Of a stretch of 64,000 bases of DNA, positions 33,845 through 43,357 are shown piece after piece; within the stretch, counting starts at the first letter, position 1; each line of letters starts with the position of its first letter. The stretch is from positions 3,038,001 to 3,102,000 of the forward strand of contig NZ_JAOEAL010000001.1 in the NCBI RefSeq assembly GCF_029835735.1, given 5' to 3'. Origin of the DNA: Shewanella sp. GD04112. GTDB taxonomy: Bacteria; Pseudomonadota; Gammaproteobacteria; Enterobacterales; Shewanellaceae. The position numbers and the translations under genes are program-made. The notes under the pieces are model-generated. The model was not told the origin of the DNA. It worked only from the letters and a program-made list of their open reading frames with translations, and ran no database searches.

Positions 33845-35962
33845 TTACAAGTGTTTGATCCTGCGTTTCACTTCTTCTTGCTTGCCATGGTTGAATGGTC
33901 TGGCATCTGGACTACCTAAGTAACCACACACTCGGCGGGTAACGGACACCCGGCTTGGCTCATGGTTACCGCATTTAGGGCAAGTAAAGCCTTTGCTAGT
34001 ACAGCTAAACTCGCCGGTAAAACCGCAGTCGTAGCATTCATCAATCGGCGTGTTGGTACCGTAGTAAGGCACGCGGCTATAGCTGTAATCCCACACATTT
34101 TCGAGCGCTTCGATGTTGTGCTGCATATTCGGGTATTCGCCGTAGCAAATAAATCCGCCATTGGCGATCGCAGGGTATGGTTGCTCGAAATCAATTTTAT
34201 CGTAAGGATTCACCCGCTTTTCCACATCCAAGTGGAAGCTATTGGTGTAATAGCCTTTATCGGTTACGCCCGCAACCACGCCGAATTGGCGCGCATCGAG
34301 CTTGCAGAAACGGCTGCAGAGGCTCTCACTCGGGGTGCTATAAAGGCTAAACCCATAACCGGTTTCGGCCTTCCATGCATCGGTAGCCGCTTTAAGGTGC
34401 GCGACAATCGCCACCGCTTTTTCACGCAGCTTGGCATCATCAAACACATGGGTTTCAGTGCCATAGAGCGCATTGATGGTTTCATGCAAACCTATATAGC
34501 CTAATGAAATCGATGCCCGACCATTTTTAAAGATTTGGGCGATATCATCATCGGCGCGCAGGCGCACACCGCAGGCGCCTTCCATATACAGAATCGGCGC
34601 AACTCTGGCTTTAACGCCATTTAAGCGTTCGATGCGGGTATCTAATGCGCGGCGGGCAAGTTGTAAACGCTCATCTAAAATGCGATAGAATTCAGCTTCA
34701 TCGCCATTGGCCTCTAGGGCTACACGGGGCAAGTTTAAGCTCACCACCCCAAGGTTATTGCGCCCTTCATGGACCAGTTCGCCATTTTCTTTATAGGAGC
34801 CTAAAAAGCTGCGACAGCCCATTGGGGTTTTAAATGATCCCGTGACCTTTTCCACTTGCTCGTAGTTCAAAATATCCGGATACATGCGCATGCTGGCGCA
34901 TTTTAGGGCCATTTGTTTGACATCGTAGTTGCAATCACCGGCCTTGTGGTTAATGCCATCACGAATCGCAAACACCAGTTTAGGGAACACAGCAGTCTTA
35001 CGATTTTTACCTAGGCCCGTCATTCGTACTTTCAGCATGGATTGCTGAATTAAACGCGATTCCCACGAAGTACCAAGACCAAAACCAAAGGTCACAAAGG
35101 GCGTTTGTCCATTGGCGGTATGTAAGGTATTCACTTCATATTCAAGGGATTGGAAAGCATCATGACATTCTTTTTCGGTAAGTGCCGTCGCATAGGCCTT
35201 GGCATCTTTAATCTGCCAGTTGAGCGCCACTTGATAGTGTTTGTCATAGCTCTTCGCCACAAAAGGCGCGAGCACTTCATCGATACGGTTAATCGTGGTG
35301 CCGCCATAAATATGGCTCGCCACTTGGGCAATAATCTGCGCCGTTACCGCCGTAGCGGTGGAGATGGATTTTGGGGTCTCAATTTCGGCGTTGCCCATCT
35401 TAAAACCGTGGGTCAACATGCCCGCCAAATCAATCAACATGCAGTTAAACATCGGGAAAAACGGCGAATAATCGAGATCGTGGTAATGGATTTCACCAAG
35501 TTCATGGGCGGCCACCACATCCTTAGGCAGAATATGGCTCTTGGCGTAATGTTTCGCGACGATACCCGCGAGTAAATCCCGCTGGGTTGGGATCACTTTA
35601 GAGTCTTTATTAGCGTTTTCATTTAACAGCGCGGCATTGCTCTGCTCGACTAAACCACGGATTTCGAGATTGAGTTTACTGGTGGCATCGCGGCAAATAT
35701 CTCTGTCATGGCGGTACTCGATATAGACCCGGGCCAAGGATTTGTAAGGGCCTTCCATCAAGAGATTTTCAACCGCATCCTGTAAATGGTGGATCTCGAC
35801 TTCTGCCAGATTCGCCACTCGCTCCCTCACACAGGCGGCAACCGCCGCGGCATAGTCAGCATCCTCTATCCCAACCGAGTTTGCAGCCGCTATCACTGCA
35901 TCTCTTATCCTTGTTTCATCAAAAGGTGTGCGGCAACCATCCCGCTTGATCACGACTGGCAT
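33845..35962 (-). CDS. nrdD: Anaerobic ribonucleoside-triphosphate reductase NrdD
   Basis: 705-residue class III reductase that makes deoxynucleotides without oxygen, using formate as reductant. N-terminal ATP-cone allosteric domain (VIKRDGCRTPFDETRIRDAV), ten-stranded barrel in the middle, zinc site CYDCGFTGEFSC and CPKCG near the C-terminus, and the glycyl-radical loop RRVCGYLGS about 25 residues from the end. Normal length (E. coli 712). Followed by nrdG. Two NrdR boxes and an FNR-type site lie upstream. Confidence 0.97.
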   Translation of the reverse strand: MPVVIKRDGCRTPFDETRIRDAVIAAANSVGIEDADYAAAVAACVRERVANLAEVEIHHLQDAVENLLMEGPYKSLARVYIEYRHDRDICRDATSKLNLEIRGLVEQSNAALLNENANKDSKVIPTQRDLLAGIVAKHYAKSHILPKDVVAAHELGEIHYHDLDYSPFFPMFNCMLIDLAGMLTHGFKMGNAEIETPKSISTATAVTAQIIAQVASHIYGGTTINRIDEVLAPFVAKSYDKHYQVALNWQIKDAKAYATALTEKECHDAFQSLEYEVNTLHTANGQTPFVTFGFGLGTSWESRLIQQSMLKVRMTGLGKNRKTAVFPKLVFAIRDGINHKAGDCNYDVKQMALKCASMRMYPDILNYEQVEKVTGSFKTPMGCRSFLGSYKENGELVHEGRNNLGVVSLNLPRVALEANGDEAEFYRILDERLQLARRALDTRIERLNGVKARVAPILYMEGACGVRLRADDDIAQIFKNGRASISLGYIGLHETINALYGTETHVFDDAKLREKAVAIVAHLKAATDAWKAETGYGFSLYSTPSESLCSRFCKLDARQFGVVAGVTDKGYYTNSFHLDVEKRVNPYDKIDFEQPYPAIANGGFICYGEYPNMQHNIEALENVWDYSYSRVPYYGTNTPIDECYDCGFTGEFSCTSKGFTCPKCGNHEPSRVSVTRRVCGYLGSPDARPFNHGKQEEVKRRIKHL

Positions 35963-35994
35963 TGTTCAGTTCCTCTCCATTCCGATTAAAATTA

Positions 35995-36041
35995 ACACTA
36001 CATATAGTGTTCAGATAATCAATAAACACAATATCTAGGCA
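35995..36041 (-). promoter_or_regulatory. Pair of NrdR boxes upstream of nrdD
   Basis: Box 1 ACACTACATATAGTGT (35995-36010) is a near-perfect NrdR palindrome. Box 2 ACACAATATCTAGGCA (36026-36041) keeps the core CAATATCTAG. Their starts are 31 bp apart, three helical turns, the standard NrdR arrangement. Box 1 begins 33 bp before the nrdD start codon. NrdR would repress here when dATP is high. Confidence 0.85.
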
Positions 36042-36069
36042 ATTAAGCGGCATTAACACCTAAAATTCC

Positions 36070-36083
36070 ATGATCCAGATCAT
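36070..36083. promoter_or_regulatory. FNR/EtrA-type site upstream of nrdD
   Basis: ATGAT-CCAG-ATCAT keeps the FNR core TGAT-N4-ATCA in perfect symmetry. If it acts at -41.5, transcription would start near 36035, inside the NrdR pair, which fits anaerobic activation with NrdR repression. The rest of the gap to 36299 shows no gene. Confidence 0.65.
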
Positions 36084-36299
36084 GATTTATCGGATGGATA
36101 AAAAGAACAAAGAAGAACTGTAGCCAAGCCCAATGATCTCAGTATTAAGCCTTGACCTTGGCCATAAAGCAGGATAGCGGACGCTAAAAATGCACGCTAA
36201 TCACGACAAAGGACCTTGACCCGAAAGCCAAAGTCCTTGGAATAAAAGAAGTCCGTAGCTCGGCGTTTGCCCTTAGCTTAGGTTTGCACTCAGACAGGG

Positions 36300-36995
36300 T
36301 TAACGCTTGGCTAAAGCAAGATAACTACTCAGTTGCCCCGATGCCGATTGCTGCATCCCCATAGAGGAAGCCACTTGCATGGTCGATTTAAGCCCCTGCC
36401 ATAACTGCTTTTGGTTATCGCTCATTGTTGGATTGCTATTTAGATAATCGGTTAACTGGCCAAATACCTTGATGGCTTTTTGTGCCAGCACAGGGGATTG
36501 CGCATCATCCATATTCGACAATACATTCTTAGCATCGACTAAGGTGTTGATCATCGGACTGTTGGGTGACTTTTCCGCTAAGGACTTTAACTCGTCGTCG
36601 ATAAAGTCCTGCAGAGATTGCTTGCTCGGCTTTTGGCTCGGCAAATTAATGCCGTTTTGTGACAGTCGTTCAACCTGTGCATCGGACAAAATGCCGTCCT
36701 TTTGCAGCCGAGACACTAGGGCCGGAATATCTGACACACTAAACTGGCCATCGGCAAAAAAGTCCTTCGACATGGCTTGGATTTTTTGTGCCCTAAGCGC
36801 ACGGGGTGACAAGGCAATCTCATCACTCGGTTTCGCTTCAGTTTTAGGCGTATCCTTGGTGGATGAGTTGGCATCCGTTCTGGCGTCAGTCTTACTTGTG
36901 TCTGTCTTACTCGTGTCCGTCTTCTTGCTGTTCAGGCCATAGGCATCGGCAACACTGCTACGGTTCAGATTTAAGGCATTTAAAAGAGGATTCAT
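36300..36995 (-). CDS. Protein of unknown function with Lys/Thr/Asp repeat linker
   Basis: 231 residues, not recognised. N-terminus MNPLLNALNLNRSSVADAYGL is followed by a low-complexity, likely disordered stretch (about 25-55) built on a KTDTS unit. After it comes a helical region (about 60-231) with ALSPRALRAQKIQAM, DFFADGQFSVSDIPALVSRLQKDG, and a C-terminal GMQQSASGQLSSYLALAKR. No signal peptide or membrane span. The ATG at 36995 is preferred since the longer reading from 37052 adds an unrelated stretch. Monocistronic. Confidence 0.75.
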   Translation of the reverse strand: MNPLLNALNLNRSSVADAYGLNSKKTDTSKTDTSKTDARTDANSSTKDTPKTEAKPSDEIALSPRALRAQKIQAMSKDFFADGQFSVSDIPALVSRLQKDGILSDAQVERLSQNGINLPSQKPSKQSLQDFIDDELKSLAEKSPNSPMINTLVDAKNVLSNMDDAQSPVLAQKAIKVFGQLTDYLNSNPTMSDNQKQLWQGLKSTMQVASSMGMQQSASGQLSSYLALAKR

Positions 36996-37159
36996 CGTCA
37001 ATAATTCGGCATCTAACACTGTGTGATGGGGATAAAGCAAAAAATAAGCCAATCAAACAGTCACTTGCCTAAAGTATTATTCGTTTCGCGGACACGAGCT
37101 TGCCAGAACGAACAAAATTTAATCTCGAAACGTCAACACGCCCTAAATATCCTCACAAC

Positions 37160-38107
37160 TTAGCCTTTCCAAATCGCGGCTTCAATCAAGTGCGCCACTT
37201 TAGCGACAGCCGCCTCCCCCGCCGCAATAGCCTCGTCGGCACGGTGAAATTCCATGGTGCCAATATTGGCCACTTCAGGCACTACGAGGACATCGGGCGG
37301 ATCTCCCATCAAACGTGCCCGCTTATGGCGCTGCTCTAAAATCCCCATCGACTGAGACATTACCGCAATCATGCCGGGGTTAGATTTAGTGCCGAGGGAA
37401 AACTTGTCGGTTAGGCTGCCGACATACTCCCTCCCTCTAGCAAATAAATCCATAAAGCCGGTTTCTTGGCGCGCGGGCATTTCGGTTTCTTCCTTCGGCG
37501 CCTTATGGCTGGTCATATTGACGGGCAATACCTGCAGCCGCCCAGAATGAAACCCATGCAAATCCACGGCAATCACAATATCGACGCCCATGGCGCGGCT
37601 CACCGACACGGGCACAGGGTTTACTACAGCACCATCGACTAACCAACGATCTCCTTGACGCACGGGGGCTAATATCCCCGGCATTGAGCAAGAGGCGCGC
37701 ACAGCTTGGCGTAAATCGCCATGGCGAAACCAGATTTCTTGTCCCGAATACAAGTCCGTGGCAATCGCCGCAAAAGGTCGCTCTAAGTCTTCAATATTGA
37801 TATCACCGATGCGCGATTGCAGCACATCGAAGACTTTCTCACCGCCGATCAAACCGCCCTTGCGCCAACGAATATCCATTAACCCGAGGACATCCCAGCT
37901 CGAAAAACTGCGCACCCACTCCTCAAGCTCGGTTAAATGATTATGGGCATAGGCCGCCCCGACGAGCGCGCCGATTGAACATCCGGCCACTTTATCGGGT
38001 TTGACCCCCATGGCGGCAAGGCCATTAAGTACACCGATGTGAGCCCACCCCTTGGCGGCTCCGCTTCCAAGAGCGATGCCAATAGTGGGTTTTGTCCCCT
38101 TGCCCAT
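37160..38107 (-). CDS. Patatin-like phospholipase (RssA family)
   Basis: 315-residue serine esterase. Oxyanion loop GSGAAKGWAHIGVL, nucleophile motif GCSIG (Gly-x-Ser-x-Gly) near residue 43, and catalytic Asp in LVDGAVVNP near 160, giving the Ser-Asp dyad of patatins. The RssA/YchK-type N-terminus GIALGSGAAKGWAHIG is clear. Cytoplasmic, no signal peptide. Substrate likely a phospholipid or lysophospholipid, unproven. Transcribed alone; the 301 bp upstream (38108-38408) shows no gene. Confidence 0.9.
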   Translation of the reverse strand: MGKGTKPTIGIALGSGAAKGWAHIGVLNGLAAMGVKPDKVAGCSIGALVGAAYAHNHLTELEEWVRSFSSWDVLGLMDIRWRKGGLIGGEKVFDVLQSRIGDINIEDLERPFAAIATDLYSGQEIWFRHGDLRQAVRASCSMPGILAPVRQGDRWLVDGAVVNPVPVSVSRAMGVDIVIAVDLHGFHSGRLQVLPVNMTSHKAPKEETEMPARQETGFMDLFARGREYVGSLTDKFSLGTKSNPGMIAVMSQSMGILEQRHKRARLMGDPPDVLVVPEVANIGTMEFHRADEAIAAGEAAVAKVAHLIEAAIWKG

Positions 38108-38408
38108 AATATGTTTCCCTTAACAACTCAATGATTTGAATAAGCTAAGTTCCGCTCTGAACACTGTCAATGATTAATGCCTGATTATTCGTTAACTCAA
38201 GTAATGGGTGGCATTAAGAGCCTTTGAACAACCAGCCAACCTAACGCGCCTAAGAAACGGTTGTACAAGCCAAGTGAGAATAACCAATGGTGACTAGCCA
38301 TATCTGCGGCGATTTAACGGATCCAGTAAGATAATGACCAATCAAGATAGCTGAGCATAGTGATTTAAGGCTATAATCTGCCCTCACTCAGATTTAGGGG
38401 ATATACCT

Positions 38409-39758
38409 TTGCAGTTTACTGATTTTTCTCTGGACCAGCGTCTGTTACAAAGCTTAAAGCATATGGGGATTGCGACCCCAACCGCCATCCAGGAACAAGC
38501 ACTGCCTATCGCATTGGCAGGTAAAGATTTAATGGCGTCATCAAAGACAGGCTCAGGTAAGACCTTAGCTTTTTTGTTGCCAGCGATGCAAAGGGTTATC
38601 TCCACCCGCGCCTTAACCAAGCGCGATCCTAGAGTACTGATTTTATTACCAACCCGCGAATTGGCCCACCAAGTGTATAGCCAGCTACGTTTGCTGGTTG
38701 CCAACACTCAATACAAAGCCATTAGCGTGTTGGGCGGTGAAAACTTTAACGATCAAGCTAAAGCTCTGGCAAAAGAGCCACATTTTATCGTGGCAACGCC
38801 GGGACGCATCGCCGATCATTTAGAACAAAAAAACCTCTTCCTCAATGGATTAGAACTGCTTGTCCTCGATGAAGCCGACCGTATGCTGGATCTGGGTTTT
38901 GCGCCACAATTAAAAGCCATTAACGCAGCTGCAGATCATAAGCGCCGTCAAACCTTAATGTTTTCGGCCACTTTAGATCACAGTGAAATCAATGAGATTG
39001 CCGCGGCATTACTCAAAAATCCATCACATGTGGCGATTGGTGCAGCCCACACTGAGCATCAGGACATTACCCAACGGATTTATCTGTGTGATCATTTAGA
39101 TCACAAAGAAGCCCTGCTCACGCGTTTGCTCAGTGACGAAACCCACAAGCAAGTGATTATTTTTACCGCCACCCGCGCCGATACCGAGCGCTTAGCCAGC
39201 AAACTCTCGGCGCAAGGTTTTGCCACCGCGGCGTTAAGCGGCGAGCTGAAGCAGGCGGCCCGTAATCAAATCATGGATCAATTTGCCCGCGGTCAGCAGC
39301 AGATTCTGGTGACCACAGATGTGGCATCCCGTGGCTTAGACTTACTCAATGTCTCCCTCGTCATTAACTTCGACATGCCCAAATTTGCCGAAGAATATGT
39401 CCACCGCATTGGTCGTACCGGCCGCGCGGGCGCTAAGGGTGATGCAATTTCCCTCGTTGGTCCTAAAGATTGGGATAACTTTAAGAAAGTACAACTCTTC
39501 CTTAGAAAGACCTTTGAGATCAGTGCCATTCAGGGCCTCGAAGCTAAATTTAGTGGTTTAAAAGACAAGCCAAAGACCACCGCAACTAAAGCGGTCGCTA
39601 AGGCAGGTACCAAGGCCAAAGCGAAAACCAAGTCAAAAACGGTTAAAACGGCCGCCTCACGTGACAAACGCTTTATCACTGGGGTTGACGTGGGTGATGC
39701 GCCTATGCGTAAAAAACCTGCGGCGCCTTTGCTGCAGGATCATGACGACGAGCGTTAA
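38409..39758 (+). CDS. DEAD-box RNA helicase, SrmB-like
   Basis: 449 residues. All DEAD-box motifs are present: Q motif PTAIQEQALP, motif I SSKTGSGKT, Ia PTRELAHQ, II DEAD, III SAT, IV-VI through VHRIGRTGRAGAKG. The C-terminal tail from about 385 is Lys/Ala/Thr-rich, as in ribosome-assembly helicases. Closest in layout to SrmB, which acts on 50S assembly, but RhlE-type paralogues are similar, so no symbol is given. TTG start at 38409 with AGGGGA upstream; no better in-frame ATG exists. Confidence 0.9.
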   Translation: MQFTDFSLDQRLLQSLKHMGIATPTAIQEQALPIALAGKDLMASSKTGSGKTLAFLLPAMQRVISTRALTKRDPRVLILLPTRELAHQVYSQLRLLVANTQYKAISVLGGENFNDQAKALAKEPHFIVATPGRIADHLEQKNLFLNGLELLVLDEADRMLDLGFAPQLKAINAAADHKRRQTLMFSATLDHSEINEIAAALLKNPSHVAIGAAHTEHQDITQRIYLCDHLDHKEALLTRLLSDETHKQVIIFTATRADTERLASKLSAQGFATAALSGELKQAARNQIMDQFARGQQQILVTTDVASRGLDLLNVSLVINFDMPKFAEEYVHRIGRTGRAGAKGDAISLVGPKDWDNFKKVQLFLRKTFEISAIQGLEAKFSGLKDKPKTTATKAVAKAGTKAKAKTKSKTVKTAASRDKRFITGVDVGDAPMRKKPAAPLLQDHDDER

Positions 39759-39769
39759 TGATTTACTCG

Positions 39770-39794
39770 CGAGAGTCCATAGTGCAGACTCTCG
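39770..39794 (+). terminator. Hairpin after the helicase gene
   Basis: CGAGAGTC and GACTCTCG with a 9-nt loop, 11 bp past the stop codon; weak T content afterwards, so efficiency is uncertain. Confidence 0.45.
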
Positions 39795-39856
39795 ACATTA
39801 CGGGTGGGAATATGCTCCTGCCATATGTAAGAAATGTTGATATTTAAAGGTGTAAC

Positions 39857-40294
39857 ATGCGAATTTGTGGTGTTGAATTAAAAGGCGGCGAAGCCATTAT
39901 CAGTCTGCTGAGCTACGAAGGTGAAACCTTCAACGTACCAAGCTGCCGTAAAGTGTCTTTTAGCGTCGCTCAATCAGCCTCAGCGGAAACTATCCGTGAA
40001 TTTCACTTCGCTTTCCATAAGTTAATGGAAGATTATAAGGTCGATGAAATCGTCGTTATCGAGCGCGAGCAAAAAGGCAAACTGGCAGGCTCCGCCACCA
40101 GCTTTAAACTCGAAGCCGCAATTCAACTCGGCGATCTGCCGGTGACCTTGTTATCGCCTGTTGCGATCAAGGAACAAAACAAGCGTAATCCGCCTCAAGT
40201 TGATTTTGACAGCTTAGATCTCAAGCGCGTCCAACAACCCGCCTTTGAGGCCGCCTACGCTCAGCAAAATCGCCGTATCTTCGGTAAAGCTTAA
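39857..40294 (+). CDS. DUF3010 family protein
   Basis: 145 residues, a small cytoplasmic protein of the DUF3010 family. Start MRICGVELKGGEAIISLL, middle VIEREQKGKLAGSATSFKLEAAIQL and a C-terminal QQPAFEAAYAQQNRRIFGKA. The fold looks RNase H-like in its strand order (an acidic residue in the opening GVELKGG strand), but this is a guess. Function unknown. Confidence 0.8.
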   Translation: MRICGVELKGGEAIISLLSYEGETFNVPSCRKVSFSVAQSASAETIREFHFAFHKLMEDYKVDEIVVIEREQKGKLAGSATSFKLEAAIQLGDLPVTLLSPVAIKEQNKRNPPQVDFDSLDLKRVQQPAFEAAYAQQNRRIFGKA

Positions 40295-40351
40295 AGCCTG
40301 TGAGCTTAGCGCGGCTGTAGCGCTAAGCTCGTTTTCCCACAGCTAGAAACA

Positions 40352-40861
40352 ATGCAAACCTTAAAATATTTAAGCGGTTATAGTCCGGATATCCAACGCC
40401 AAGTTCAACACCTACTCGAAGGTGGGAAGCTTGCGGATGTTTTGCTGCGTCGTCATCCCACGGTCCACGAGATCCGTAGCGACAAAGCTCTCTATGACTA
40501 TGCCCAAGGGATAAAAAATCAGTTTTTACGCCAGTCCTCTCCCCTGTCAAAAGTGATCTTCGATGACAAAATTAGCATGAGTCATCATGCACTTGGCTTA
40601 CATTCTTACGTCTCCAGAGTACAAGGGAATAAAATCAAGGCTAAGAACGAGATCCGTATCTCTTCACGTTTAAAGCGCGTCCCCGAACCCTTGCTCAGAA
40701 TGGTGGTTGTACACGAACTCGCCCACCTAAAAGAGAAGGATCATAATAAAGCTTTCTATAAGTTGTGTACTTATATGGAGCCCGATTACCATCAATTCGA
40801 ATTCGATCTGCGTTTACTGCTAACCTGTATCGACGCTAATCAATCGCCCTACTCAAACTAA
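40352..40861 (+). CDS. YgjP-type metallopeptidase (DUF45)
   Basis: 169 residues. The zinc peptidase motif VVVHELAHLKEKDHNKAFY carries HExxH, with a downstream His as further ligand, typical of the YgjP/SprT-like M48-related group. Cytoplasmic, no membrane segment. Precise substrate unknown; E. coli YgjP is proposed to process DNA- or protein-linked adducts, which is not shown here. It follows the DUF3010 gene by 57 bp. Confidence 0.85.
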   Translation: MQTLKYLSGYSPDIQRQVQHLLEGGKLADVLLRRHPTVHEIRSDKALYDYAQGIKNQFLRQSSPLSKVIFDDKISMSHHALGLHSYVSRVQGNKIKAKNEIRISSRLKRVPEPLLRMVVVHELAHLKEKDHNKAFYKLCTYMEPDYHQFEFDLRLLLTCIDANQSPYSN

Positions 40862-40988
40862 ACAAACTTATTCGACTAGGCTCGCATTTTACTCATCGAT
40901 TTATCACGCACAGTTGACTGATAATAATTTTCATTTAGAATGAATCTGTCTTATCCGTTACCGCACTTCAGTCGTGTAAAAAAGTCGT

Positions 40989-41447
40989 ATGAAAAAGCAA
41001 AAGATTGGTAAAAAGCTAGAAAAGTGGTGTAACAAACAGGCCAAGAAACTGCAAAAACAGCAGGCAAAATCCGATCGCCCTGTTGAATTGCAAAACCTTT
41101 ATTCGGCAAATACGCCAGTAATACATACGACTCATGCACAAAATAAAAAACAGCAGCGTAAACACTTAAGCCTATTATTGTCCGAATATCTGGCAAAACA
41201 GCATATCCAAACCCTCGATAAGACCGCCCGCAAGAAACAACTTAAATTAGCTAAAGCCTATTTTAGTGCCGCGAATGATGCTAAATTTTTATCATCCGCC
41301 GTTATTAAGCGTATCCGTCCATTACCCACTGAACGCAGTTTTGCACTTCGTCCCTTTAAAAAATCCCCCTGCGGAGGCTGCCCAGCTTTAAAAGGTCGTC
41401 TGTGTAAATGTGCGTTAAAGGCAATGCAGAAACGTCAAGCCAGTTAA
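40989..41447 (+). CDS. Basic protein with C-terminal Cys cluster, unknown function
   Basis: 152 residues, not recognised. The N-terminal half is very Lys- and Gln-rich (KKLEKWCNKQAKKLQKQQAK). Near the C-terminus is a cysteine cluster CGGCPALKGRLCKC with spacing C-x2-C-x7-C-x-C (Cys128, 131, 139, 141), which could hold a metal or an iron-sulfur centre. No signal peptide. The basic helix and Cys knot suggest nucleic-acid contact, but this is inference. Confidence 0.7.
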   Translation: MKKQKIGKKLEKWCNKQAKKLQKQQAKSDRPVELQNLYSANTPVIHTTHAQNKKQQRKHLSLLLSEYLAKQHIQTLDKTARKKQLKLAKAYFSAANDAKFLSSAVIKRIRPLPTERSFALRPFKKSPCGGCPALKGRLCKCALKAMQKRQAS

Positions 41448-41795
41448 TTCATTTGAGTTGACCGCCGTAACCCTATCAAATTAGATAAAGACAAAGCAGC
41501 GTAACGCGAAGTAACTCGCTTATATAGGCACTCGGCGCATCTATAAAGCGATATCAGCATTTTCCCTGTTCTTGCTTAGATGCGTATTAACTCGGCCAAC
41601 TTAACTCTATCCACCGCTTATATTAAAGCAGTAAAGCTTGCCCCTAATTTGGTTAAACATCCTTACTACTAAACCAGTGGTTTAATGGATAAGTGTTTTC
41701 CAGCCGTTATAGCTAAACGCAGCCCAAATAAAAACGCCGATGACATCAGATTCATCGGCGTTTTTATATTCGGTTCGCTCGGATTAATGAATGGC
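41448..41795. other. Gene-free stretch before mepM's 3' end
   Basis: 348 bp between convergent genes with no supported gene. It ends with the bidirectional terminator at 41731. The remainder shows no strong repeat or promoter. Confidence 0.6.
41731..41765. terminator. Terminator of the M23 peptidase gene
   Basis: Strong hairpin AAAACGCCGATGA and TCATCGGCGTTTT with an 8-nt loop, T-rich on both sides. It serves the minus-strand peptidase gene and may also stop read-through from the left. Confidence 0.9.
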
Positions 41796-43100
41796 TTAAC
41801 CTAAATTCATTAACGCTTGGCGGCTCTTCACGATATTGGTGAAGGTACGTAATTCTTGGTTCGCTAATTGGCTTGCCATCGGGATATCGGCTCTCATTGG
41901 ATCCACTGGCTTACCATTAACGTGGAATTCATAATGTAAATGTGGACCGGTAGAACGTCCAGTATTACCTGATAAAGCAATCACTTGGCCACGAGTGACA
42001 CGTTGACCTTTGCGCACTAATGCCTTAGAAAGGTGTAAATAACGTGTACGGTACTTACCACCGTGTTCAATCACAATATATTTACCCGCGAATTGGTGAT
42101 CGGTGACTAAGCTTACGACACCATCGCCAGGGGCAATAACTTTAGTACCAATAGGCACTGAAAAGTCGGTACCGTTATGGGGTGAAATACGGCCAGTAAT
42201 TGGATGTTTACGCGTAGGGTTAAAACGAGAACTCATGCGTGGTTGTTTAGCCAATGGAATACGTTGGAAGGCACGCACTAAGCTTTGGCCTTTCGCATCG
42301 TAATAACTGCCATCGGTATGTTGGAATGCACTAATTTCAGAGCGGCCCGTTTTAATGCTCACGCCTAATATTTGGCTGCTTCCGGTTGCTTCGCCCTCAA
42401 CATATTGATCATTTACCAAAACAGAAAATTTATCACCCGCACGTAAATCCCGAGCAAAATTCACTTTCTCTTTGAGTAAATCTTCAATCCGCTGAATATC
42501 GGCCGCCGCTAAACCCATTTTTTGTGCCGAAACATAGAATGAACCTTTAATATCGCCAGTGACGATACGGTTTTGCCACACACCTTCAACGTTAATTTCT
42601 TCTACGTTAAAGCTGCCATCTTCGTAACGGGTAAATACTACTTGGCGGGCAGCGTTGAAATACAGTTCTAACTTTTGCAGTTGGCCTTCATTATCCAGCC
42701 AAAATTGAATACGGTTACCGGGTAATAAGGTATCGAGCGCCAGAATGTTTAAGTCGGCCTCTAATACTTTATACATGGTTTGTTGGTCAACACCGGCTTT
42801 AGAAAATAAAGCACTTAAGGTATCGCCTGAGGCAATGACACGTTCAAAATGGGGGGTATTATCGACAATTGGAGCCGTTTCAACAGGCTCAGAAACCTGT
42901 GGCAAAATCGTCTCAAGATCGAGCGCGACGGGAATACGTTGAGCAGTAGGAACCACATGGTTGGCATTCGGCATTAACATTGCCGCACCGATTAATAAAC
43001 CACCAACTAAGAGAATATTTTTATGGGCTGAAGATAAATTCTGCAAACGAATTTGCGGAAAATTAGCCAAATTGGGTTTACCTGTCTGCAACGCTTTCAC
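41796..43100 (-). CDS. mepM: M23 murein DD-endopeptidase (MepM-like)
   Basis: 434 residues. N-terminal membrane anchor (about 28-46, ILLVGGLLIGAAML), then a LysM-like OapA region (IASGDTLSALFSKAGVDQQTMYKVLEAD) and a long linker. The C-terminal LytM/M23 zinc peptidase domain has the metal motifs HNGTDFSVPIG and HLHYEFHVNGKPVDP plus GKYIVIEHGGKYRTRYLHL. Hydrolyses cross-links in peptidoglycan so that new strands can be inserted. The architecture is that of E. coli MepM. Monocistronic. Confidence 0.92.
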   Translation of the reverse strand: MKALQTGKPNLANFPQIRLQNLSSAHKNILLVGGLLIGAAMLMPNANHVVPTAQRIPVALDLETILPQVSEPVETAPIVDNTPHFERVIASGDTLSALFSKAGVDQQTMYKVLEADLNILALDTLLPGNRIQFWLDNEGQLQKLELYFNAARQVVFTRYEDGSFNVEEINVEGVWQNRIVTGDIKGSFYVSAQKMGLAAADIQRIEDLLKEKVNFARDLRAGDKFSVLVNDQYVEGEATGSSQILGVSIKTGRSEISAFQHTDGSYYDAKGQSLVRAFQRIPLAKQPRMSSRFNPTRKHPITGRISPHNGTDFSVPIGTKVIAPGDGVVSLVTDHQFAGKYIVIEHGGKYRTRYLHLSKALVRKGQRVTRGQVIALSGNTGRSTGPHLHYEFHVNGKPVDPMRADIPMASQLANQELRTFTNIVKSRQALMNLG

Positions 43101-43357
43101 CTTTTGTTATCGTTATTGCGTTATATTTTTGAACCAGTCCCACAGGGGGAAGCCCGAATTTTGTCAACTTATCCCAAAAAACCGATTATGACAAACGCTA
43201 TTTTGCACTTTTATAGCACTATTTACTAAAAACATGCGTCAGTTAGCACTTTAAACCGATTGTGTGTTCTGTATATAGATGTTAAATAGCGCAAAATCTC
43301 GTTTATCATTTCAATAAAAACAATGTGTTAAGCTAATACTTCTCCACTTAAGTCACA

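Noticed and set aside
36980..37020. Possible sigma-28 promoter before the unknown gene at 36.3 kb
   Set aside because: GCCGAATT only partly matches the -10, it is too close to the start codon and there is no -35 at the correct spacing.
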